Source: Pseudomonas eucalypticola (GTDB lineage Bacteria > Pseudomonadota > Gammaproteobacteria > Pseudomonadales > Pseudomonadaceae). From it: 64,000 nucleotides of DNA. The position numbers and the translations under genes are program-made. The notes beneath the pieces were generated by a model. The model saw only the letters and a list, made by a program, of their open reading frames with translations. It had not been told where the DNA came from and did not search any database. This document shows, piece after piece, positions 35,653 to 45,104 of the stretch. The stretch is from the NCBI RefSeq assembly GCF_013374995.1, contig NZ_CP056030.1, forward strand, positions 5,488,501 through 5,552,500. The letters are read 5' to 3'. Numbering within the stretch: position 1 is the stretch's first letter; the number at the start of each line of letters is the position of its first letter.

Positions 35653-36012
35653 ACTATCAATTTCAGTTACATCTACAGCAAGCTTCGAACCTGTATTCCT
35701 ACCGCTTCGAACTCTTCGACGCTTCCGTATCGCTACGTTAGTGCCTCTGAGGCGCGCTATTCTACAACCTTCAAAACCCTTGTCAACCCCTAATTTTCAT
35801 TCAACTTACTGAATTTCAAACTATTTTCAGATCCCGGTGTTGCGTGGTGATCTGTGGGTTGCCGTTACTGCGGGGCGCACTTTACTAAAGGTTTTTTGGA
35901 AATGCAAATAGAAACATGCATTTAGCTTCAATTTTTTCAGGAGCCCGCGAATGCCGGGCCTGGCTGCAGGACCGGGCGGCGCTCGGTCCTGCAGAGGCAC
36001 TGCATTCACCCG
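35653..36012. other. Intergenic region between the tRNA operon and clpB
   Basis: About 360 bp with no gene. It carries the tRNA promoter (35759-35786), an AT-rich stretch, and near clpB an 11-bp perfect inverted repeat CTGCAGGACCG / CGGTCCTGCAG (35964-35974 and 35984-35994) that could fold at the end of the clpB message. Confidence 0.7.
35759..35786 (-). promoter_or_regulatory. Sigma-70 promoter of the tRNA operon
   Basis: The minus strand reads TTGACA (35781-35786), a 16-bp spacer, then TAGAAT (35759-35764), followed by a GC-rich AGCGCGC discriminator typical of stringently controlled tRNA promoters. Confidence 0.8.
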
Positions 36013-38577
36013 TCAGGCAAATACGATCTCATCGTCTTTTACCGTGGCGGTCACGGTGGTGCCGGGCAGGAACTGCCCCGACAGGATCAGTTGCGCCAGG
36101 GGGTTCTCGATCCAGCGCTGGATGGCGCGCTTGAGCGGCCGAGCGCCATACACCGGGTCGTAGCCCACAGCGATCAACTTGTCCAAGGCCTCATCGCTCA
36201 GCACCAGGCTCAGCTCGCGCTCGGCCAGGCGGCTGCGCAGGCGGCCCAACTGGATCTGCGTAATACCGGCGATCTGGTCGCGGGCCAGGGCTTCGAATAC
36301 CACCACTTCATCGATACGGTTGATGAACTCTGGCCGGAAGTGCGAACTCACCGCGTCCATTACCGCCGCACGCTGGGCTTCGCGGTCACCGGTCAACTCC
36401 TGGATCTGCGCCGAGCCGAGGTTGGAGGTCATCACGATCACCGTGTTGCGGAAGTCCACGGTGCGGCCCTGGTTGTCGGTCAGGCGGCCGTCATCCAATA
36501 CTTGCAGCAGCACGTTGAACACATCCGGGTGAGCTTTCTCTACCTCATCCAGCAGCACCACCGAGTACGGCTTGCGACGCACGGCCTCGGTCAGGTAGCC
36601 GCCCTCTTCATACCCCACATAGCCCGGCGGTGCACCGATCAACCGCGCCACGGAGTGTTTCTCCATGAACTCGGACATGTCGATGCGCACCATGGCCTCC
36701 TCGGTATCAAAGAGGAATTCGGCCAGCGCCTTGCACAGCTCGGTCTTGCCCACGCCGGTTGGGCCCAGGAACATGAACGAGCCGCTTGGGCGGTTGGGGT
36801 CGGACAACCCGGCACGGGAGCGGCGCACGGCGTTGGCGACGGCCACCACGGCCTCGTCCTGACCGATGACACGCTGGTGCAGCAGGCTTTCCATCTTCAG
36901 CAGTTTTTCCCGCTCGCCTTCAAGCATCTTCGCCACGGGAATACCCGTCCACTTGGACACCACTTCGGCAATTTCTTCCTCGGTGACCTTGCTGCGCAGC
37001 AACTGGTTGTCGCTCTTGCCATGCTGGTCGACCATCTGCAGGCTGCGCTCCAGGTCCGGGATAACCCCGTACTGCAGTTCGGCCATGCGGTTGAGGTCGC
37101 CACGGCGACGGGCCGCTTCCAGCTCCTGGCGCGATTGCTCGATCTTCTGCTGGATCTGGGCTGAGCCTTGTACCTCGGCTTTCTCCGAGGTCCACACCTC
37201 TTCCAGGTCGGCGTATTCGCGCTCCAGGCGGGCGATTTCCTCGGTCAGTTTTTCCAGGCGCTTGATGGCTGCGTCATCGTCTTCTTTCTTGAGGGCCTGG
37301 GATTCCACCTTCAATTGGATCAGGCGACGTTCCAGGCGGTCGAGCACCTCAGGCTTGGAGTCGATTTCCATGCGGATACGGCTGGCGGCCTCGTCGATCA
37401 GGTCGATGGCCTTGTCCGGCAGCTGGCGATCCGTGATGTAGCGATGGCTGAGCTTGGCCGCGGCAATGATCGCGCCGTCGGTGATGGCCACCTTGTGGTG
37501 CACCTCGTAGCGTTCCTTGAGACCACGCAGGATAGCGATGGTGTCTTCCTCGCTCGGCTCGTCCACCAGCACTTTCTGGAAGCGCCGTTCCAAGGCCGCG
37601 TCTTTTTCGATGTACTGGCGATACTCGTTCAGCGTGGTGGCGCCCACACAGTGCAGTTCACCACGGGCCAGGGCCGGCTTGAGCATGTTGCCAGCGTCCA
37701 TGGAGCCCTCGCCCTTGCCGGCGCCGACCATGGTATGCAGCTCGTCGATGAACAGGATGATCTGGCCTTCCTGCTTGGACAGGTCGTTGAGCACACCCTT
37801 GAGGCGTTCTTCGAATTCGCCGCGGAACTTGGCGCCGGCGATCAGCGCGCCCATGTCCAGGGACAGCAGGCGCTTGCCGCGCAGGCCGTCGGGCACCTCG
37901 CCATTGATGATGCGCTGGGCCAGGCCCTCGGCGATGGCGGTCTTGCCCACACCAGGCTCACCGATCAGCACCGGGTTGTTCTTGGTGCGGCGTTGCAGCA
38001 CCTGGATGGTCCGGCGAATTTCGTCGTCGCGGCCGATCACCGGGTCCAGCTTGCCTTCCTCGGCACGCTTGGTCAGGTCGACGGTGTACTTTTCCAGGGC
38101 CTTGCGCGAGTCCTCGGCGTTGGCGTCGTTCACCGCTTCGCCGCCGCGCAGGTTGGTGATGGCATTTTCCAGCGCTTTCTTGCTCACGCCCTGGCCGAGC
38201 AGCAGCTTGCCCAGCTTGCTGTTCTCGTCCATGGCGGCCAGCAATACCAGTTCGCTGGAGATGAACTGGTCACCTTTCTGCTGGGCCAGGCGGTCGGCCT
38301 GGTTGAGCAGGCGCGCCAGGTCCTGGGACATGTTCACGTCGCCGGTGGGGTTCTGGATTTTCGGCAGGCGGTCGAGCTCTTTGCTCAACTCCTTGCGCAG
38401 GCTGTTCACGTCGAAGCCGACCTGCATCAACAGCGGCTTGATGGAACCACCCTGCTGGTCGAGCAGCGCTTGCATCAGGTGCGCGGGCTCGATGGCCGGG
38501 TGGTCCATGCCAACGGCCAGGGATTGGGAATCGGATAAGGCTAATTGCAGCTTGCTGGTCAAACGGTCTATACGCAT
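36013..38577 (-). CDS. clpB: ClpB disaggregase
   Basis: An 854-residue hexameric AAA+ chaperone that works with DnaK to rescue aggregated proteins. The N-domain (~1-145) is followed by NBD1 with Walker A G-E-P-G-V-G-K-T (~206), a long coiled-coil middle domain (~400-525; [19 protein letters not shown]), and NBD2 with G-P-T-G-V-G-K-T (~606). Full length. A heat-shock promoter lies 76-104 bp upstream. Confidence 0.97.
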   Translation of the reverse strand: MRIDRLTSKLQLALSDSQSLAVGMDHPAIEPAHLMQALLDQQGGSIKPLLMQVGFDVNSLRKELSKELDRLPKIQNPTGDVNMSQDLARLLNQADRLAQQKGDQFISSELVLLAAMDENSKLGKLLLGQGVSKKALENAITNLRGGEAVNDANAEDSRKALEKYTVDLTKRAEEGKLDPVIGRDDEIRRTIQVLQRRTKNNPVLIGEPGVGKTAIAEGLAQRIINGEVPDGLRGKRLLSLDMGALIAGAKFRGEFEERLKGVLNDLSKQEGQIILFIDELHTMVGAGKGEGSMDAGNMLKPALARGELHCVGATTLNEYRQYIEKDAALERRFQKVLVDEPSEEDTIAILRGLKERYEVHHKVAITDGAIIAAAKLSHRYITDRQLPDKAIDLIDEAASRIRMEIDSKPEVLDRLERRLIQLKVESQALKKEDDDAAIKRLEKLTEEIARLEREYADLEEVWTSEKAEVQGSAQIQQKIEQSRQELEAARRRGDLNRMAELQYGVIPDLERSLQMVDQHGKSDNQLLRSKVTEEEIAEVVSKWTGIPVAKMLEGEREKLLKMESLLHQRVIGQDEAVVAVANAVRRSRAGLSDPNRPSGSFMFLGPTGVGKTELCKALAEFLFDTEEAMVRIDMSEFMEKHSVARLIGAPPGYVGYEEGGYLTEAVRRKPYSVVLLDEVEKAHPDVFNVLLQVLDDGRLTDNQGRTVDFRNTVIVMTSNLGSAQIQELTGDREAQRAAVMDAVSSHFRPEFINRIDEVVVFEALARDQIAGITQIQLGRLRSRLAERELSLVLSDEALDKLIAVGYDPVYGARPLKRAIQRWIENPLAQLILSGQFLPGTTVTATVKDDEIVFA

Positions 38578-38652
38578 GAGTCACCTTCCTAAAGGGGCAG
38601 GCCGGAGCGATGGACACACCTGATGAAGATAAACCTGCCTGAGATACCGATA

Positions 38653-38681
38653 TAGATGGGGGGGATTGTTCAATATTCAAG
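38653..38681 (-). promoter_or_regulatory. Sigma-32 heat-shock promoter of clpB
   Basis: The minus strand shows CTTGAA (38676-38681), a 14-bp spacer, then CCCCATCTA (38653-38661), which fits the sigma-32 consensus CTTGAA / CCCCATNT. This is the expected control for clpB. Confidence 0.82.
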
Positions 38682-38711
38682 CGGCAGGAGCTTGACCCAG
38701 ATCATCAAATC

Positions 38712-38748
38712 GGCAGCGCCTGGTTCCCGAGCTTGGCCCGGTCCCACA
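38712..38748. repeat. Single REP-like element
   Basis: One copy of the window's REP-like family, with CCCGAGCTTGGCCCGG core and TCCCACA end, in the gap between the clpB promoter and the pgeF stop codon. Confidence 0.75.
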
Positions 38749-38759
38749 AGGGATAGCGT

Positions 38760-39494
38760 TTAATCCAGCCAGATCAACGAGGCAAAGCGCCCCGTCTGCG
38801 GCGCACGCCGGTAAGAGAAGAAGCGTAGATCCTCGATGGTGCATTCACCACCGCCGTAAACGGCTGTGATGCCCAGTGCCGCCAGGCGCACCCGTGCCAG
38901 CGCATAGATGTCGGCGAGGTACTTGCCCGGCGCCGCACCGGGCACGAAGGCTTCGGCGGTTTCGGGATGGCTGGCCATGAAGATGTCGCGCACTTCAGCG
39001 CCCACTTCAAAGTTGCGCGGGCCGATGGCCGGCCCCAGCCACACCAGAATTTCGCTCGCCGGCACGCCCAGGCTTTCGGCCGTGGCTTCCAGCACCCCGG
39101 CGGCGAGCCCGCGCCAGCCTGCGTGAGCCGCGCCCACGCGGGTACCGGCGCGGTCGCAGAACAACGCGGGCAGGCAGTCGGCGGTCATCACCGTGCAGGC
39201 GATACCCGGCGTCGAAGTCCAGCTGGCGTCGGCCTCGGCAATCACCGACGGGTCGGCATGGGCCACGGCGACGCCATGCACCTGCTTGAGCCACGCCGGC
39301 TGAATGCCGAAGGCCTGGGTCAGGCGCCGACGATTCTCGGCGACCGCGGCAGGGCTGTCGCCCACATGGTCGCCCAGGTTGAAATGCTCGAAAGGCGCGG
39401 CGCTGACACCGCCCTCTCGCGTGGTGACGCAGGCTTTCACATTGGCCGGTGCCGGCCAATCGGGGAATATCAGGGCCTGCGTCAAGTCACTCAC
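38760..39494 (-). CDS. pgeF: Peptidoglycan editing factor PgeF (YfiH, laccase-domain)
   Basis: A 244-residue protein of the Cu-oxidase_4/YfiH family. The metal-type Cys/His site is seen in T-A-D-C-L-P-A and A-A-H-A-G-W-R-G, with further His in K-Q-V-H-G. PgeF removes peptidoglycan precursors carrying a wrong residue in place of L-Ala in E. coli; older annotations say polyphenol oxidase. Its start overlaps the rluD stop by 4 bp. Full length. Confidence 0.94.
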   Translation of the reverse strand: MSDLTQALIFPDWPAPANVKACVTTREGGVSAAPFEHFNLGDHVGDSPAAVAENRRRLTQAFGIQPAWLKQVHGVAVAHADPSVIAEADASWTSTPGIACTVMTADCLPALFCDRAGTRVGAAHAGWRGLAAGVLEATAESLGVPASEILVWLGPAIGPRNFEVGAEVRDIFMASHPETAEAFVPGAAPGKYLADIYALARVRLAALGITAVYGGGECTIEDLRFFSYRRAPQTGRFASLIWLD

Positions 39495-40453
39495 CCGACG
39501 AACGCCTCGCGGTCCTGCTTGAGCAGCGACAGCAGCCAGACGAAGTCGTCGGGCAGTGGCGATTCCCAGCTCATGCGCTCACCCGTGCTCGGGTGTTCCA
39601 GCTCCAGGAAGCGCGCATGCAGGGCCTGGCGCGGGAAGGTCTTGAGCGCATCGACCATGGTCGCGCTGGCGGCCGGCGGAATGCGGAAGCGACCGCCGTA
39701 GGCCGGGTCTCCCACCAACGGGAAGTTGATGTGCGACATGTGCACGCGGATCTGGTGGGTACGGCCTGTTTCCAGCTTCACCCGCACGTGGGTGTGGGAG
39801 CGGAAGCGCTCCAGCACGCGGTAGTGGCTGACGGCCGGCTTGCCGCCCTCCATCACCGCCATGCGCTGGCGCTGCTGGCCATGCCGGCCTATGGGGGCGT
39901 TGATCTTGCCGCCGGCGGTTACCACGCCGATGACGATGCACTCATAAATCCGACTGACGGTACGGCTTTGCAGCTGCGCGACCAGTTTGGTCTGCGCCTG
40001 GATGGTCTTGGCGACCACCATCAGGCCCGTGGTGTCCTTGTCCAGGCGGTGCACGATGCCCGCGCGCGGCACATTGATGATGTCCGGCACATGGTGCAGC
40101 AGGGCGTTGAGCAGGGTGCCATCGGCGTGGCCGGCAGCCGGGTGCACCACCAGGCCCGCAGGCTTGTTGATGACCAGGATGTCGTCGTCTTCGTAGACGA
40201 TGTCCAGCTCGATGTCCTGGGCGATCCACTCGCCCTGGGCTTCCTGCTCGGCGGAAAGGGCCAGGATGGCGCCGCCATGGACGATGTCACGCGGGCGCAG
40301 CACGCCACCGTCCACGGTCAGGCGGCCTTCTTTGATCCAGGCGGATAGGCGCGAGCGCGAGTGCTCGGCGAACAATTGTGCGGCGACTTGATCGAGGCGT
40401 TGGCCGCCCAATTCGGACGGCACCTCTGCGCTAAGTTGTATGATCTCGGACAT
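39491..40453 (-). CDS. rluD: 23S rRNA pseudouridine synthase RluD
   Basis: A 320-residue enzyme modifying 23S rRNA helix 69. An N-terminal S4 RNA-binding domain (R-L-D-Q-V-A-A-Q-L, S-R-S-R-L-S-A-W-I-K-E-G) precedes the RluA catalytic domain with the active Asp in H-R-L-D-K-D-T-T-G near residue 142. I start at 40453 (M-S-E-I-I-Q-L); the upstream frame overlaps the bamD promoter region and is not typical. It is divergent from bamD, as usual. Confidence 0.95.
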   Translation of the reverse strand: MSEIIQLSAEVPSELGGQRLDQVAAQLFAEHSRSRLSAWIKEGRLTVDGGVLRPRDIVHGGAILALSAEQEAQGEWIAQDIELDIVYEDDDILVINKPAGLVVHPAAGHADGTLLNALLHHVPDIINVPRAGIVHRLDKDTTGLMVVAKTIQAQTKLVAQLQSRTVSRIYECIVIGVVTAGGKINAPIGRHGQQRQRMAVMEGGKPAVSHYRVLERFRSHTHVRVKLETGRTHQIRVHMSHINFPLVGDPAYGGRFRIPPAASATMVDALKTFPRQALHARFLELEHPSTGERMSWESPLPDDFVWLLSLLKQDREAFVG

Positions 40454-40602
40454 GCTCGGACTAGGCGGCGGCACAGCCTTTGGTTTCGGCTGCACGCTTG
40501 TGGTTAAATACGGCGTCTTTTGCCCCGAGGGTTTCACGGGGCGCCCATCATAACAGGACGGTCACGCCCAAGACAGCGGCCGTCATAGGGACGCAAGCCG
40601 CC

Positions 40603-41628
40603 ATGCAAGTGAAACACCTGCTGCTGATCGCCATCCTCGGACTCACGGCCGCCTGTTCGTCGAAGAAAGAAGTGGTCGACGAAAACCTGAGCGAAACCGA
40701 GCTGTACCAGCAGGCACAGGCCGATCTGGACAACCACAGCTTCACCAGCGCCACCGCCAAACTCAAGGCGCTGGATTCCCGCTACCCGTTCGGCCGCTAT
40801 GCCGACCAGGCCCAGCTGGAGCTGATCTACGCCAACTACAAGAACTCGGAGCCCGAAGCCGCCAAGTCGGCAGCCGAGCGCTTTATCCGCCTGCATCCCC
40901 AGCACCCGAACGTCGACTATGCCTACTACCTCAAGGGCCTGACCTCGTTCGACCAGGACCGCGGCCTGCTGGCGCGCTTCCTGCCGCTGGACATGACCAA
41001 GCGTGACCCGGGTGCTGCCCGCGACTCCTACAACGAGTTCGCCCAGCTGACCAGCCGCTACCCCAACAGCCGCTACGCGCCGGACGCCAAGCAGCGCATG
41101 ATCTACCTGCGCAACCTGCTGGCGGCCTACGAGATCCACGTGGCCGACTACTACCTGACCCGTCAGGCCTACGTCGCTGCCGCCAACCGTGGCCGCTACG
41201 TGGTGGAAAACTTCCAGGAAACCCCATCGGTCGGCGACGGCCTGGCCGTGATGGTGGAGTCCTACCAGCGCCTGGGCCTGGACGAACTGGCGGCCACCAG
41301 CCTGGAAACCCTGAAGCTGAACTACCCGGACCACCCGCAACTGGTGGACGGCCAGTTCGTGCCGCAGCAGAAGGAAGCCGACAACCGCTCCTGGCTGACC
41401 AAGGCCACCCTGGGCCTGGTGGGCACCAGCGCGCCGCTGCCACCGGGTGAAACCCGTGCCAACCAGGAACTGACCAAGCAGTTCCAGGACGACAAGGACG
41501 CTATCCCGCACGAGTTGCTGCCTGCTGACCAGGGCGGTACCGCCGACGAGCCGGCCAAGCCGATCGACGATTCGCCGAAGAAAAAGCGTGGCTTCTTCAG
41601 CTACCTGACCTTCGGCCTGTTCGACTGA
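40603..41628 (+). CDS. bamD: Outer-membrane assembly lipoprotein BamD (ComL)
   Basis: A 341-residue lipoprotein with lipobox L-T-A-A-C near residue 18, then five TPR-like helical repeats ([26 protein letters not shown]). Essential partner of BamA in outer-membrane protein insertion. It is longer than the E. coli protein (~245), with a Lys/Asp/Pro-rich C-terminal tail usual in pseudomonads. ATG 40603 gives the lipoprotein signal; the longer frame does not. Confidence 0.95.
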   Translation: MQVKHLLLIAILGLTAACSSKKEVVDENLSETELYQQAQADLDNHSFTSATAKLKALDSRYPFGRYADQAQLELIYANYKNSEPEAAKSAAERFIRLHPQHPNVDYAYYLKGLTSFDQDRGLLARFLPLDMTKRDPGAARDSYNEFAQLTSRYPNSRYAPDAKQRMIYLRNLLAAYEIHVADYYLTRQAYVAAANRGRYVVENFQETPSVGDGLAVMVESYQRLGLDELAATSLETLKLNYPDHPQLVDGQFVPQQKEADNRSWLTKATLGLVGTSAPLPPGETRANQELTKQFQDDKDAIPHELLPADQGGTADEPAKPIDDSPKKKRGFFSYLTFGLFD

Positions 41629-41649
41629 GCAGCGCTGCGATAGCAAGAA

Positions 41650-41672
41650 GAGGCCTGCGGGCCTCTTTTTTT
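41650..41672 (+). terminator. Rho-independent terminator of bamD
   Basis: Stem GAGGCC / GGCCTC with TGCG loop and T7, 22 bp after the bamD stop. Confidence 0.9.
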
Positions 41673-41730
41673 GTATCCGCGAAAATATATATACGCGCCG
41701 AGCGTGCACACCGCTTGGCGCCTGAAGAAG

Positions 41731-41767
41731 CGCGTTGCCCTTTTCCCGAGCTTCGCCCGGTCCCACA
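41731..41767. repeat. Single REP-like element
   Basis: One copy of the family, with TTTCCCGAGCTTCGCCCGG core and TCCCACA end, between the bamD terminator and the small zinc-ribbon protein. Confidence 0.78.
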
Positions 41768-41886
41768 GGGGAAAGGTAGCGGGTTGAAGCCATCAAAAAG
41801 ATATCACTGCCGATACCCGCCCGCGCTTGTCCCCCGCCCTGCCCGCTCCTACACTGCCGCATCCCTTTCCGTTCGAGCCGCACACC

Positions 41887-42120
41887 ATGATTCGCCTGAT
41901 TTTCTGGATCGCCATTGTCTTCGCCGCCCTGTGGCTGTGGCGCAAGATCAAGCCCAACGCCCCGCGACCGGCCCCCCAGGGCGGCGACCAGACGCTGCCA
42001 ATGGTGCGCTGCGCCCACTGCGGCGTTCACCTGCCCAAGGACCGCGCCTTGAGCCGTGACCACCAATGGTTCTGCAGCCAGGGGCACCTGGAACAGGGCC
42101 CGGCCGCCCGTGAGCGCTGA
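41887..42120 (+). CDS. PP0621-family small zinc-ribbon membrane protein
   Basis: A 77-residue protein with an N-terminal membrane helix (I-F-W-I-A-I-V-F-A-A-L-W-L-W) and a zinc-ribbon-like C-A-H-C / C-S-Q-G-H motif. It matches the small pseudomonad PP0621 family that precedes pilS. The pilS GTG start lies inside its last codons, so translation is coupled. The role is unknown; its position suggests a link to pilus signalling. Confidence 0.85.
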   Translation: MIRLIFWIAIVFAALWLWRKIKPNAPRPAPQGGDQTLPMVRCAHCGVHLPKDRALSRDHQWFCSQGHLEQGPAARER

Positions 42121-43702
42121 GACCTTCCTGCCCGGGGGCCCCCAGGCGCGGCGGATGCTGCGCCTGTACCACCTCTATCGGCTGACGATCGGCATCACCC
42201 TGATCCTGCTGATTTCCAGCGACATGGACGACAAGCTGCTGGAACTGGCCAACGGCACCTGGTTCCGCAACGGCAGCTGGGCCTACCTGCTGATCAACAT
42301 CGGTGCCGTGATCCTGCTGGAGAAGCTGCGCCCGCCAGGCCACGTATTCGCCCTGGCACTGTTCGACATTCTCATGCTCTCGGGGCTGTTCTACGCGGGT
42401 GGCGGCACGCCCAGCGGCATTGGCAACCTGATGATCGCCTCGGTGGCCATGAGCAACCTGCTGCTACGCGGGCGCAACGGCCTGCTGATCGCCGCGCTGG
42501 GCAGCATCGGCATCATTTACCTGACGTTCTACCTCAACTTCCTGCGCCCCAATGGCACCACCAACTACGTGCAGGCCAGCACTCTGGGCGTCCTGTGCTT
42601 TGCCGTGGCGCTGATGGTGCAAGCCCTGACACGCCTGCTGCGGGTCAGCGAAAACCTGGCCTCACAGCGCGCCAGCGACGTCACCAACCTGGAAGAACTC
42701 AACGCCCTGATCCTGCAGCGCATGCGCACCGGCATCCTGGTGCTGGACACGGTCAACCGCGTGCAACTGGCCAATGAAGGCGCGTTGAAACTGATCGGCC
42801 ATTACCACCTCAATGGCCAGCTCATCACCGCCTACTCCCCCGAACTGGTGGAGCGCTTGCTGCAATGGCGCACCAACCCCACGCTGCGCCTGCGCAGCCT
42901 GAAGTTCACCCCGACCGGGCCATCGGTACAGCCAAGCTTCATCGCCCTGCGCCGCGGCGAGCAGCAACAGACCCTGGTGTTTCTCGAAGACCTGTCGCAG
43001 ATCGCCCAACAGGCCCAGCAACTCAAGCTGGCGGCCTTGGGGCGCCTGACTGCCGGCATCGCCCACGAAATCCGCAACCCGCTGGGCGCCATCAGCCATG
43101 CCGGCCAACTGCTGCAGGAGTCCGAGACCCTGGACCCAGCCGACCTGCGCCTGACGCAGATCATCAAGGACCAGTCCAAGCGCATGAACCTGATCATCGA
43201 GAACGTGCTGCAACTGTCCCGCCGTCGCCAGGCCGAGCCGCAGCCGTTGGACCTGAGCAGTTTCCTGCAGCAGTTCCTGGCCGACTTCCGCACCACAGCC
43301 ACCGCCAACCAGGCCCTGCACCTGTACGTCACGGATGGCCCCATCGAAACCCGCATGGACCCGCATCACCTGACCCAGGTGCTGACCAACCTGGTGGACA
43401 ACGGCCTGCGTTACAGCGCCCACAACCATGGCCAGGCCCAGGTTTGGCTGAACCTGTTCATCGAACCGACCAACGGCCTGCCGATTCTCGACGTGCTGGA
43501 TGATGGTCCCGGCTTTTCGGCCGATCAACTGCAACACATCTTCGAACCTTTCTTCACCACCGAGACCAAAGGAACAGGATTGGGCCTCTACATTTCCCGT
43601 GAGCTGTGCGAAAGCAACCAGGCGCACCTAGACTACAAACCACGTGAGCGCGGTGGCAGTTGCCTGCGAATCACGTTCGCCCATGCACGGAAGCTGACTT
43701 GA
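42110..43702 (+). CDS. pilS: Type IV pilus sensor histidine kinase PilS
   Basis: A 530-residue sensor. Six membrane helices occupy ~25-190, followed by a PAS-like linker (~205-300). The HisKA domain has H319 in G-I-A-H-E-I-R-N-P, and the ATPase domain has N-L-V-D-N-G-L-R-Y (N box), D-D-G-P-G-F (G1) and F-F-T-T-E-T-K-G-T-G-L-G-L (F/G2). GTG 42110 overlaps the upstream gene and gives the family length. It phosphorylates PilR; in P. aeruginosa it senses pilin in the membrane. Confidence 0.93.
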   Translation: MSAETFLPGGPQARRMLRLYHLYRLTIGITLILLISSDMDDKLLELANGTWFRNGSWAYLLINIGAVILLEKLRPPGHVFALALFDILMLSGLFYAGGGTPSGIGNLMIASVAMSNLLLRGRNGLLIAALGSIGIIYLTFYLNFLRPNGTTNYVQASTLGVLCFAVALMVQALTRLLRVSENLASQRASDVTNLEELNALILQRMRTGILVLDTVNRVQLANEGALKLIGHYHLNGQLITAYSPELVERLLQWRTNPTLRLRSLKFTPTGPSVQPSFIALRRGEQQQTLVFLEDLSQIAQQAQQLKLAALGRLTAGIAHEIRNPLGAISHAGQLLQESETLDPADLRLTQIIKDQSKRMNLIIENVLQLSRRRQAEPQPLDLSSFLQQFLADFRTTATANQALHLYVTDGPIETRMDPHHLTQVLTNLVDNGLRYSAHNHGQAQVWLNLFIEPTNGLPILDVLDDGPGFSADQLQHIFEPFFTTETKGTGLGLYISRELCESNQAHLDYKPRERGGSCLRITFAHARKLT

Positions 43703-43704
43703 AC

Positions 43705-45045
43705 ATGAGCCAACGGCAAAAGATCCTGATCGTCGACGATGAGCCGGACATCCGCGAACTCCTGGAAATCACCCTGGGCCGGATGAAGCTCGACACCCGC
43801 AGCGCGCGCAACGTCAAGGAAGCCCGTGACTGCCTGGCTCGCGAGCCGTTCGACCTGTGTCTCACTGACATGCGCCTGCCCGACGGCACCGGGCTGGACC
43901 TGGTGCAGCATATCCAGCAGCGTTTTCCCCAGGTGCCGGTGGCCATGATCACCGCCTACGGCAGCCTGGACACCGCCATCAATGCCCTCAAGGCTGGCGC
44001 ATTCGACTTCCTGACCAAACCGGTGGACCTCGCCCGGCTCCGGGAGCTGGTGGGCAGCGCCCTGCGCCTGCAAGGCCAGACCGCCGAGCAGCCGAGCATC
44101 GATGACCGCCTGCTGGGCGATTCGCCGCCCATGCTGGCCATGCGCAAACAGATCGTGCGCCTGGCGCGCAGCCAGGCGCCGGTGTACATCAGTGGTGAGT
44201 CGGGCAGCGGCAAGGAGCTAGTCGCCCGGCTGATCCACGAACAGGGTCCACGCGCCGACCTGCCTTTCGTGCCGGTGAACTGCGGCGCGATTCCCTCGGA
44301 ATTGATGGAGAGCGAATTCTTCGGCCACCGCAAAGGCAGCTTCACCGGCGCCATGGAAGACAAGCCCGGGCTGTTCCAGGCGGCCCAGGGCGGCACGCTG
44401 TTCCTCGATGAGGTAGCCGACCTGCCCTTGGCCATGCAGGTCAAGCTGCTGCGCGCGATTCAGGAAAAGGCCATTCGCAGCGTCGGTGGCCAGAGCGAGG
44501 TGGTGGTGGACGTGCGCATCCTCTGCGCCACCCATAAGGACCTGGCCGCCGAAGTGGCGGCCGGGCGCTTCCGGCAGGACCTGTATTACCGGCTCAACGT
44601 CATCGAACTGCGCGTGCCATCCCTGCGCGAACGCCGTGAAGACATCGCCCTGCTGGCCAACAAGGTGCTCAAGCGCCTGGCCCACGGCAGCGGCCTGCCG
44701 CCCGCGCAACTCAGCGCCACCGCGCTGGAAACCCTCAAGGCCTACCGTTTCCCCGGCAACGTGCGCGAACTGGAGAACATGCTCGAACGTGCGTACACCT
44801 TGTGCGAAAACGAGCGCATCGAGGCCAGCGACCTGCGCCTGAGCGACACCGCGCCCGTGGCCGAGGGCGGTGTGCCAGACTTGACCAACGTGGATAACCT
44901 GGAAGACTTCCTGGAGAACATCGAGCGCAAGCTGATCCTTCAGGCGCTGGAAGAAACTCGCTGGAACCGCACGGCGGCGGCGCAGCGCCTGAGCCTGTCG
45001 TTCAGGTCGATGCGCTACCGCCTGAAAAAGCTGGGGCTGGAGTAG
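43705..45045 (+). CDS. pilR: Sigma-54-dependent response regulator PilR
   Basis: A 446-residue NtrC-type activator. The receiver domain (~5-120) has D11-D12, phospho-acceptor D55 (L-T-D-M-R-L-P) and K105-type Lys in L-T-K-P. The AAA+ domain (~140-370) has G-E-S-G-S-G-K-E and G-S-F-T-G-A for sigma-54 contact. A Fis-type helix-turn-helix (R-T-A-A-A-Q-R-L-S-L-S-F-R-S) ends the protein. It starts 2 bp after pilS. It should activate the sigma-54 promoter found upstream of pilA. Confidence 0.95.
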   Translation: MSQRQKILIVDDEPDIRELLEITLGRMKLDTRSARNVKEARDCLAREPFDLCLTDMRLPDGTGLDLVQHIQQRFPQVPVAMITAYGSLDTAINALKAGAFDFLTKPVDLARLRELVGSALRLQGQTAEQPSIDDRLLGDSPPMLAMRKQIVRLARSQAPVYISGESGSGKELVARLIHEQGPRADLPFVPVNCGAIPSELMESEFFGHRKGSFTGAMEDKPGLFQAAQGGTLFLDEVADLPLAMQVKLLRAIQEKAIRSVGGQSEVVVDVRILCATHKDLAAEVAAGRFRQDLYYRLNVIELRVPSLRERREDIALLANKVLKRLAHGSGLPPAQLSATALETLKAYRFPGNVRELENMLERAYTLCENERIEASDLRLSDTAPVAEGGVPDLTNVDNLEDFLENIERKLILQALEETRWNRTAAAQRLSLSFRSMRYRLKKLGLE

Positions 45046-45069
45046 GGACCGGCGAACGCGATCTGCCTT

Positions 45070-45104
45070 TGTGGACCGGGCGAAGCTCGGGAAGCAGACG
45101 CCGC
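45070..45104. repeat. Single REP-like element
   Basis: One copy (TGTGGACCGGGCGAAGCTCGG core, one G shorter than the others) between the convergent pilR and thiO genes, touching the thiO stop codon. Confidence 0.75.

Noticed and set aside
36091..38623. Long plus-strand frames opposite clpB
   Set aside because: Shadows of clpB; the ClpB motifs on the minus strand are complete.
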